Shown: positions 57,981-64,000 of the stretch, piece after piece | Layout of the letters: every line of letters starts with the position of its first letter | Position numbering within the stretch: position 1 is the stretch's first letter | From: Halomonas sp. M20 | Lineage (GTDB): Bacteria > Pseudomonadota > Gammaproteobacteria > Pseudomonadales > Halomonadaceae | Assembly: GCF_020622265.1 (NCBI RefSeq) | Contig: NZ_JACNMQ010000005.1 | Location: 186,001 to 250,000, forward strand | Length of the DNA stretch: 64,000 nt | Direction of reading: 5' to 3' | The notes under the pieces: generated by a model | What the model saw: the letters and a program-made list of their open reading frames with translations, nothing else | Told to the model about the DNA's origin: nothing | Databases searched by the model: none | Made by a program: the position numbers and the translations under genes

Positions 57981-58928
57981 ATGCGGTCACGTCGCGATTT
58001 TCTCACTACCTCTCTCTGGATGGGCGCCGGTCTGGCACTCGGCACTTCTTTTTCGACGCTCGCTTCCAATGGCCAAAGCGATGCTGATGCGTTGCCACCT
58101 CCGGAAGCGTTACGTACCCGCGCGATTCCGGGTACCGACGAACAGCTTCCGGTTATCGGCGCCGGCACTTCCGGCAGTTTCGTGGCAAACATCGGCTCGG
58201 ACAAGTACCTGCGTCTTAAAGAAGCCATGACGATCTTCTTCGCGAGTGGCGCCAAGGTGTTCGATACATCACCGAACTACGGTGGCGCGGATCGGATACT
58301 TGGCGCCTTGCTGGAGGAGGGTGGTTGGCGCGATCAATGTTTCCTGGCGACCAAGATCGCCGCAAACAGCCGCGAGGCGGCGCAGCGACAATGGGTAGGC
58401 TCTTTGGAAGCCCTGCGCACCGATCACGTTGAACTGTTGCAAGTCCATAATCTACGGGATTGGCAAACGCAGCTTGCCTATGCCCATGAGCTCAAGGAGG
58501 AGGGTAAAACGCGCTATGTGGGCATAACGCATTACACGCCGTATGGCCTGGATGAAATGGCGCACATCCTGCGCCAGGAACCGCTGGATTTCATTCAGAT
58601 CAACTATTCCATCAGTTCACCCCAGGCGGCACGGGAAGTGCTTCCCTTGGCTCAGGATAAGGGAGTGGCAGTCTTGATCAACCGCGCTTTCGATGACGGC
58701 GATCTCTTTTCCAAAGTAGAGGACAAGCCCCTACCCGGCTGGGCCGGGGAAGTCGGCGCTGAGAGCTGGGCGCAGCTGTTTCTCAAATTTGCCATCAGCC
58801 ATCCGGCGACAACCACGGTGATTCCGGCTACCAGCAAGCCCACCCACCAGCGGGACAATCTCCGGGCCGGTTATGGCCCCCTGTTGAATGAGGAGCAGCA
58901 ACGCGAATTGATCGCCCTGGAACTCTGA
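57981..58928 (+). CDS. Tat-exported aldo/keto reductase
   Basis: 315 residues. Begins MRSRRDFLTTSLWMGAG, a twin-arginine signal (RRDFL), so the protein is likely exported folded with its cofactor. AKR barrel landmarks: FDTSPNYGGADR (catalytic Asp and Tyr), LATKIA (Lys), QVHNLRDWQ (His), and VIPATSKPTHQRDNL (NADP-binding). Exported AKRs are a minor class; the substrate is unknown. Four bases before the next gene, so co-transcribed with it. Confidence 0.88.
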   Translation: MRSRRDFLTTSLWMGAGLALGTSFSTLASNGQSDADALPPPEALRTRAIPGTDEQLPVIGAGTSGSFVANIGSDKYLRLKEAMTIFFASGAKVFDTSPNYGGADRILGALLEEGGWRDQCFLATKIAANSREAAQRQWVGSLEALRTDHVELLQVHNLRDWQTQLAYAHELKEEGKTRYVGITHYTPYGLDEMAHILRQEPLDFIQINYSISSPQAAREVLPLAQDKGVAVLINRAFDDGDLFSKVEDKPLPGWAGEVGAESWAQLFLKFAISHPATTTVIPATSKPTHQRDNLRAGYGPLLNEEQQRELIALEL

Positions 58929-58932
58929 GTGC

Positions 58933-60246
58933 ATGAGTTTCCTCACTCGCCTGCTCAATTTGCGTCCGCGAGAAGCTCCGCCGGTGTTGGCCGGTCTGGC
59001 GCTGTTCTTTCTATTGTTCACCGGCTATTTCATGCTCCGGCCGGTACGCGAAACCATGGGCGTGGCGGGGGGCGTGGACAACCTGCAATGGTTGTTCACC
59101 GGCACCTTCGTGTCCACGTTATTGGTACTGCCACTTTTTGGCTGGCTGGCATCTCGGGTGGCCCGGCGACGCATTCTGCCTTACGCCTACGGTTTCTTCA
59201 TCGCCAACCTGCTGCTGTTCGCAGCGTTGTTCTTGGGTCAGCCGGAGAATCCCTGGCTGGCGCGCACCTTCTATATCTGGCTATCCGTGTTCAATCTGGT
59301 GGCGATTTCCCTGGCCTGGAGCGTACTCGCGGATGTCTTTTCCACGGCCCAGGCCAAGCGCCTGTTTGGCATGATGGCCGGGGGCGCAAGCCTGGGTGGT
59401 CTAGTGGGGCCCAGCGCGGGAATCTTGCTGGTTGCGCCCCTCCAGCATAGCGGTCTGCTGGCATTGGCTGCGCTGTTGCTGGCGGGCAGTATCGGTGCCG
59501 CTATATGGCTCTACCGCTGGCGTGACAGAAACCCGCTGGCCCAGCACGAACGGCCCGCGGAGGAAGAGCGCCATGTCAGCTTGGGGGGCAACCCCTTCGA
59601 TGGTGCCGTGGAAGTGGCGCGCACCCCTTTCTTGATGGGTATTGCCCTGTTCGTGGTCCTGTTGGCGAGCGTCAGCACCTTTCTCTATTTCGAGCAGGCC
59701 GAGCTGGTGGCGGAGCGCTTCCCGGACCCCGTCCAGCAGACTCAGGTATTCGGTCTGATCGATATGGTGGTACAGGCCCTGGCGATTTTCACACAAGTCT
59801 TTCTTACCGGTCGTATCGCCCAGCGTCTGGGCATCGGCGTGCTGTTGGTGGCGGTGCCGCTGGTAATTGCTGTCGGTTTCGTTTGGTTGGCCCTGGCGCC
59901 TACCTTCGCGATATTCGTGGTGATCATGGTGGCACGCCGGTTCGGCGAGTACGCCCTGGTGCGTCCGGGTCGGGAAATGCTCTACACGGTGGTGTCGCCG
60001 CAACAGAAATTCAAAGCCAAGAACTTTATCGATACCGTCGTCTATCGTGGCGGCGACGCCATCAGCGGTTGGCTCAAGCGCGCTCTGGATCTGCTTGCCG
60101 AATTGCCGGGGCTTGCCATGTTCATCGGCGCCGGCATTGCCCTGACCTGGGCCGGTACCGGCTTTGCGCTGGGGCGCGCCCAGCAGCGACGGGAAGCGGA
60201 GAACGTCATGGCGGAGGCGAAGGCAGAGAAGGGCGCACTGACGTAG
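58933..60246 (+). CDS. MFS-type NTP/NDP exchange transporter family protein
   Basis: 437 residues, twelve membrane helices. LFFLLFTGYFMLRPVRETMGV at the start and the AKNFIDTVVYRGGDAISGWL element near the end are typical of the bacterial branch of the ATP/ADP translocase-like family. In free-living bacteria such proteins are probably not energy parasitism transporters; the substrate is unknown. Starts 4 bases after the aldo/keto reductase. Confidence 0.85.
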   Translation: MSFLTRLLNLRPREAPPVLAGLALFFLLFTGYFMLRPVRETMGVAGGVDNLQWLFTGTFVSTLLVLPLFGWLASRVARRRILPYAYGFFIANLLLFAALFLGQPENPWLARTFYIWLSVFNLVAISLAWSVLADVFSTAQAKRLFGMMAGGASLGGLVGPSAGILLVAPLQHSGLLALAALLLAGSIGAAIWLYRWRDRNPLAQHERPAEEERHVSLGGNPFDGAVEVARTPFLMGIALFVVLLASVSTFLYFEQAELVAERFPDPVQQTQVFGLIDMVVQALAIFTQVFLTGRIAQRLGIGVLLVAVPLVIAVGFVWLALAPTFAIFVVIMVARRFGEYALVRPGREMLYTVVSPQQKFKAKNFIDTVVYRGGDAISGWLKRALDLLAELPGLAMFIGAGIALTWAGTGFALGRAQQRREAENVMAEAKAEKGALT

Positions 60247-60253
60247 TTGTTTG

Positions 60254-60484
60254 TCACCGACAATGGCTGCGCAGCCATTTGTGCAGATAGTACATCTTGT
60301 CGGTGCCGCTCAGTGGCCGCTCCATCCATTTGGGGCGCGCTGCCAGCATGGTCAGGGCCCCGCTGAAGGTCATTGCAAAAAGCCAAAAGCTTTTCTCGAA
60401 TATTTCACGACTATTTGCCTTATTACGATGAACCGAGAAGTTGGCCCGGGCCAGCATGAGCCAGCCCGAAGCCAATTCGATCAA
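60254..60484 (-). CDS. Possible small protein downstream of the Spy-like gene
   Basis: 76 residues if started at TTG 60484, three bases after the stop of the Spy-like gene. One hydrophobic stretch (about 30-45; FWLFAMTFSGALTML) and an aromatic-rich C-terminus (TDKMYYLHKWL). No clear ribosome site. It ends 7 bases from the convergent transporter gene. Not a recognised family. Confidence 0.35.
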   Translation of the reverse strand: MIELASGWLMLARANFSVHRNKANSREIFEKSFWLFAMTFSGALTMLAARPKWMERPLSGTDKMYYLHKWLRSHCR

Positions 60485-60487
60485 GTA

Positions 60488-61036
60488 TTAGTGACGGCGA
60501 TCTCCATCCTCACGCTGCTCCATGCGCTTTTGATGCTCGGCGTTCCTTTCGACGCGCTCAGCCTGCATCTTGGCCCAGATGTCACGCTGCTCGTCATCGA
60601 GCACTTCATAGATGGCGGCATAGTGATCGGCGCGGGCCTGGACACGCTGGCGCGCGGAGTCGGCGGCCTGACTAGCGGCGTTTTCGACCTTGGCCTTGTA
60701 GTCACTGCTGGATGGGTCGCCGCTGAACAGTTGCGTGCGGTCCCGATCTTTCATCTGCTGGCGTTGTTCGTGGCGATCCTCGCGTTGCTTGGCGAAAATA
60801 TCACGCAGGGAATCGCGCTGATCCTCGCTCAGATTCAAACGCTCGGCCATATGCTCGAAGCGGTGCTGACGCTCCTTGCCGTGAGGAGCGTGCTGCATGC
60901 CGTGATGCTCGCCCTTATGGAAGCGCTTGCCTTGACTGCCATCATCACCGGGTCCGGCTAGTGCCAGCGTGCTCATGCTCAGGGAGGCGGCAATCGCCAG
61001 GGGCAGGACAAGTTTGCTTCGGCTCATGTTTTTCAT
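60488..61036 (-). CDS. Spy/CpxP-family periplasmic protein
   Basis: 182 residues with signal peptide (to about 27, ALAG). Rich in His, Gln, Arg and Glu; two LTxxQ-like motifs, LNLSEDQRDSL and VLDDEQRDIW. CpxP and Spy are periplasmic chaperones that respond to envelope stress; CpxP also inhibits CpxA. It is divergent from a CpxRA-like pair, with a CpxR-type direct repeat between. Confidence 0.85.
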   Translation of the reverse strand: MKNMSRSKLVLPLAIAASLSMSTLALAGPGDDGSQGKRFHKGEHHGMQHAPHGKERQHRFEHMAERLNLSEDQRDSLRDIFAKQREDRHEQRQQMKDRDRTQLFSGDPSSSDYKAKVENAASQAADSARQRVQARADHYAAIYEVLDDEQRDIWAKMQAERVERNAEHQKRMEQREDGDRRH

Positions 61037-61147
61037 GGTTTTACTCCTGGGTTTCTATAGTGGCTTTCAAGTAGGGCGCTCATCATGTTGATCGCCTTGG
61101 GACGAATGCAGATTACCGGCTGGGGTGTCAGATGATGTCAGAGTCAT

Positions 61148-61163
61148 GTAAAGATCGGGTAAA
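61148..61163 (+). promoter_or_regulatory. CpxR-type direct repeat
   Basis: GTAAA (61148-61152) and GTAAA (61159-61163) on the same strand, with a 6-base spacer. The CpxR consensus is GTAAA-N5-GTAAA, and one base of spacing variation is known. It lies about 90 bases before the regulator start and about 110 bases from the divergent Spy-like gene, so both could be controlled. Confidence 0.55.
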
Positions 61164-61252
61164 GGCTGAAAACAGCGCAGGAGAGGCGCGATACAATCAC
61201 TTTCGTTCATGGCGTGTCGTTAACTGATACCCAGCGATTGCGAGGTTTGTGA

Positions 61253-61954
61253 ATGCAGAATCGGGTTCTACTGGTCGAAGACGATGACGAATTGCGCAGC
61301 CTGTTGGCACGTTATCTCGTCAGCCAGGGGCTTGACGTACGGGAAGCGGCCAATGGCAGCGATGGACTGTCTCTTGCCCAGGACGATTTCGTCGATCTGG
61401 TGGTGCTGGACATCATGCTGCCGGATATCAACGGACTGGAGGTTCTGCGCCGCTTGCGCGGCAAGACGCGCCTGCCAGTGATCCTGCTGACGGCGCGTGG
61501 TGAGGAAACCGATCGTATCGTCGGTTTCGAGGTCGGCGCCGACGACTATATTCCCAAGCCCTGCAATCCGCGGGAACTGGTTGCTCGCATTCACGCCACC
61601 TTGCGCCGTGTCGCCTGGGATCGAGGGGCCGACACCACCAGTTCCCGTACCATTGGCGATCTGCGTATCGAGCCGGATCAACGCCGGGTCTTTCAGAACG
61701 AACAGCCGGTCGACCTGACCGCCACTGAATATGAAATCCTGCAGGTACTGCTCAGTAAGATCGGTTCCGTCGTGCGCAAGACCGACCTGATGCAATGGGC
61801 ATTGGGACGACGGCTGGCCCCTCACGACCGGACGCTGGACATGCACGTCAGTAACCTTCGGCGCAAGCTTGATAGCGGCAAGCTCAATGGTGAAGAGACG
61901 TCGCGCATCGAAACGGTCCGTGGCTTGGGTTACAGCTACCGGAGTCCAGTGTGA
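61253..61954 (+). CDS. cpxR: OmpR-family response regulator, CpxR-like
   Basis: 233 residues. Receiver with Asp53 (VLDIMLPDINGLEVL), LLTARGEETDR and the GADDYIPKPCNPRELVARI block closely matching CpxR (E. coli: GADDYLPKPFNDRELVARI); winged-helix domain in the last 100 residues (LTATEYEILQVLL, HVSNLRRKL, ETVRGLGY). Overlaps the kinase gene by 4 bases. The CpxR assignment rests on sequence similarity, the divergent CpxP-like gene and the GTAAA repeat. Confidence 0.85.
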   Translation: MQNRVLLVEDDDELRSLLARYLVSQGLDVREAANGSDGLSLAQDDFVDLVVLDIMLPDINGLEVLRRLRGKTRLPVILLTARGEETDRIVGFEVGADDYIPKPCNPRELVARIHATLRRVAWDRGADTTSSRTIGDLRIEPDQRRVFQNEQPVDLTATEYEILQVLLSKIGSVVRKTDLMQWALGRRLAPHDRTLDMHVSNLRRKLDSGKLNGEETSRIETVRGLGYSYRSPV

Positions 61955-63279
61955 AGCACAGGCTGACTTGGCCCTTGTTCTGGCGCATCTTTCTTCTGAT
62001 CTGGATCGCCATGGCGGTTGCCGTTCTTGCCAGCAACATGGCGATACGCGAACTGGCTCGGCGGGAGCGGGTTCAGCTCGAACAACGCGAAGATTTAGCC
62101 CGTCTCGCTCGGCAGGCAGCGGAACTTGAGGCGGCGCGTGGACACCGCGCGGCCAGGCGACTCTTGCGGCAGGCGGGGGAGAGATGGCAGCTTTTTCTCA
62201 TTCTCGATGAGGGTGAAAATGCGTATGGCGACGGCCCGGTGGAAGGGCGCATGCGCATGCGCCATGAGCGAAACCCGCAACGCCCGGCGGTGATCGAAAC
62301 GCCGCAAGGTTATCGCCTGTTGGCCTGGCCGCGCTCGGGCGGTGCTGGGTGGCTTGACCCGCGAATGTTTCGCTCGTTCGAGCTGGGCACCACTTTTCTT
62401 GTGATCACGCTCGCCTGCTGGTGGATTGCGCGTCGTATCACCCGTCCCTTACGTCAGGTGGAGGTCACCGCTCGGGCCATTGCCCAAGGTAATACGTCGC
62501 TGCGCGTGATCGAATCCGTCGCCGATCGGCGCGACGAGATCGGTGCGCTGGCGCGAGCCTTCAACGCCATGACGGATCGTCTGTGTACATTGCTGGAACG
62601 CCAGCAACAGCTCTTGCGTGACATATCCCATGATCTGCGTACTCCGTTGATGCGGCAGCGCGTGGCGATCGAACTGGCCGCGGATATGGGGCAGGACAAG
62701 GACTTGATGGCGACGATCCTGCGCCAGAATGAACGGCTGGAGGCAATGACCGCGCAGATTCTCACGCTGTACCGCGTAAGCGAAAAAGGGGAGGGAATCG
62801 ACCGACGACCCCTGCGTTTTGTCGACGTGTTGGGCGAGGTGTTGCAGGGCGTGGCGGGTTACGCCACGCAACGGGGCATAGATTGCCAGTTGAGCGTAAA
62901 GGAGAGTGCAAGCGAGGCGGTGATTCTCGGCAACGACGACTTGATTCATCGAGCCCTGGATAACGTGCTGCAGAATGCGTTGGATCATACGCCACCAGGG
63001 GGCCAGATCCATATCCTGGTGGCCTTGGAAGAGCAGCGGCTTGTTTGTAAAATTCGGGATGAAGGGCCCGGGGTGCCGCCAGAAGACCTGGCCAAACTGT
63101 TCGAACCCTTCTTCCGTTCGGATCAGGCCCGAGGTGGTAAAGGTTGGGGGCTGGGGCTCGCCATCACTCGAGACATACTGCATGCCCATGGCGGCAGCGT
63201 CGAGGCCGAGAACAGCGCGTCCGGCGGGCTGATGGTCAGGCTCGTTTGGCCGTCATCTTCTAGAAACGCTAAGGCTTGA
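61951..63279 (+). CDS. cpxA: Sensor histidine kinase, CpxA-like
   Basis: 442 residues. Membrane helices about 10-30 and 145-163 frame a periplasmic domain of about 110 residues that is rich in Arg and Glu; HAMP; HisKA with phospho-His227 ([13 protein letters not shown]); ATPase domain with the [11 protein letters not shown] box. Overlaps the regulator gene; its last 11 bases overlap the convergent ABC permease gene. Confidence 0.82.
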   Translation: MKHRLTWPLFWRIFLLIWIAMAVAVLASNMAIRELARRERVQLEQREDLARLARQAAELEAARGHRAARRLLRQAGERWQLFLILDEGENAYGDGPVEGRMRMRHERNPQRPAVIETPQGYRLLAWPRSGGAGWLDPRMFRSFELGTTFLVITLACWWIARRITRPLRQVEVTARAIAQGNTSLRVIESVADRRDEIGALARAFNAMTDRLCTLLERQQQLLRDISHDLRTPLMRQRVAIELAADMGQDKDLMATILRQNERLEAMTAQILTLYRVSEKGEGIDRRPLRFVDVLGEVLQGVAGYATQRGIDCQLSVKESASEAVILGNDDLIHRALDNVLQNALDHTPPGGQIHILVALEEQRLVCKIRDEGPGVPPEDLAKLFEPFFRSDQARGGKGWGLGLAITRDILHAHGGSVEAENSASGGLMVRLVWPSSSRNAKA

Positions 63280-64000
63280 TCCGGTAACCGGTCTTGAATA
63301 TCCAGGCCACCACGCCAAGGCATAGCCCTAGGAATAGAAGGATCATGGCCAGGCTCGCGCCCAGGCTGACGTCGCTGATGCCGTAGAAGCTCCAGCGAAA
63401 GCCGCTGACCAGATAGACTACCGGATTAAAGAGGGTGATGGTCTGCCAGATTGGCGGCAGCATGTTGACCGAGTAGAAGCTACCACCGAGGAAGGTCAAG
63501 GGTGTGATGATCAATAGCGGCACGAGTTGCAGCTTCTCGAAGGTATCCGCCCAGATACCGATGATGAAGCCGAGCAGGCTGAAGGTCAGCGCGGTCAGCA
63601 CCAGAAACAGCAGCATCCAGAAGGGGTGCTCGATGCGCAGTGGCACGAACAGGCTCGCCGTGGCCAGGATGATCAACCCCAGGATAATGGTCTTGGTGGC
63701 CGCCGCGCCCACATAGCCGAGCACGATTTCGAAGTAGGAGATCGGGGCGGATAGCAGCTCGTAGATCGTGCCGGAGAACTTGGGGAAAAAGATCGAGAAT
63801 GATGCGTTGGACACACTCTGGGTCAGCAGCATCAGCATGATCAGCCCGGGCACGATGAAGGCGCCGTAGCTGACGCCTTCCACCTCGGTAATACGCGAAC
63901 CGATGGCGGCGCCGAACACCACGAAGTAGAGCGAGGTCGAAATGACCGGCGATACCACGCTCTGCAGCAGGGTACGCTTGGCTCGGGCCATTTCGAAACG
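63269..64000 (-). CDS. ABC-2 type permease, YadH-like (5' end outside window)
   Basis: The frame is open to the window edge; about 15-20 N-terminal residues are missing by comparison with YadH (256 residues). Six membrane helices and the ABC-2 features [13 protein letters not shown] and [17 protein letters not shown]. Such permeases pair with a YadG-type ATPase, whose gene is probably upstream of the window on the same strand. The exported substrate is unknown. Confidence 0.88.
   Translation of the reverse strand, partial: RFEMARAKRTLLQSVVSPVISTSLYFVVFGAAIGSRITEVEGVSYGAFIVPGLIMLMLLTQSVSNASFSIFFPKFSGTIYELLSAPISYFEIVLGYVGAAATKTIILGLIILATASLFVPLRIEHPFWMLLFLVLTALTFSLLGFIIGIWADTFEKLQLVPLLIITPLTFLGGSFYSVNMLPPIWQTITLFNPVVYLVSGFRWSFYGISDVSLGASLAMILLFLGLCLGVVAWIFKTGYRIKP

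Noticed and set aside
60251-60961. 236-residue plus-strand frame opposite the Spy-like gene
   Set aside because: Antisense to a gene with a clear signal peptide and LTxxQ motifs; its hydrophobic look comes from the complementary codons.

Overview
The window is chromosomal DNA from a gammaproteobacterium, most likely a halophile of the Halomonadaceae (Halomonas type). This rests on gene content and protein style rather than a marker gene: a phasin, two TRAP uptake systems (one TAXI type with its own universal stress protein), an AaeXAB-like efflux set, acidic proteins, and a large trehalose/alpha-glucan operon whose order recalls the Pseudomonas glgA-treZ-malQ-treY-glgX and glgE-treS-glgB blocks. 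There are no rRNA or tRNA genes, CRISPR arrays, prophages or complete IS elements.

Layout. 1-3.8 kb: end of a glutathione S-transferase gene and a DUF1656/HlyD/FUSC efflux operon. 4-6.4 kb: phasin, a small hydrophilic protein, a DMT exporter and a DUF192 protein. 6.5-9.3 kb: a DctPQM TRAP operon, then a histone-deacetylase-like amidohydrolase. 10.7-14.9 kb: TAXI-TRAP binding protein, fused permease and UspA, closed by a strong terminator. 15.2-16 kb: a DUF2189 membrane protein. 16.2-36.8 kb: a co-directional glucan/trehalose cluster: glgA, a degenerate glgB paralogue, treZ, a malQ-treY fusion, a DUF2934 gene, glgX, glgE, treS-maltokinase and glgB. 36.8-42.2 kb, minus strand: PhoD-like phosphatase, phosphoribosyltransferase, modCBA. 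42.3-46.2 kb: LemA and two TPM-domain proteins, then an aldehyde dehydrogenase. 46.2-55.4 kb: two chemoreceptors, a SPOR-tailed D,D-carboxypeptidase, a PAP2 phosphatase and a BaeSR-like two-component system. 55.4-64 kb: LysO-like exporter, DUF3108 protein, DJ-1/PfpI protein, Tat-exported aldo/keto reductase, NTP/NDP-type transporter, a Spy/CpxP-like protein divergent from a CpxRA-like pair, and a truncated ABC-2 permease.

How the genes work together. The glucan cluster encodes two linked routes. TreS-Mak makes maltose 1-phosphate from trehalose, GlgE polymerises it and GlgB branches it; GlgA can also extend glucan from a nucleotide sugar. GlgX, MalQ, TreY and TreZ turn glucan back into trehalose. 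This is a storage and compatible-solute cycle that would suit a halophile. No glgC or glgP is present here.

Main observations: (1) the second gene of the operon is a GlgB paralogue that lacks both N-terminal domains and has lost most catalytic residues, including the nucleophile, so it looks like a pseudoenzyme; (2) malQ and treY are one reading frame, but a Shine-Dalgarno sequence and TTG codon sit exactly at the junction and could yield free TreY; (3) a 162-bp MITE-like repeat follows the carboxypeptidase gene, with a half copy between the TPM genes; (4) good matches to known regulator sites lie where function predicts: an FNR/Anr box before a nitrate-type chemoreceptor, a CpxR-type direct repeat before cpxRA, and a FliA -10 before the other chemoreceptor.
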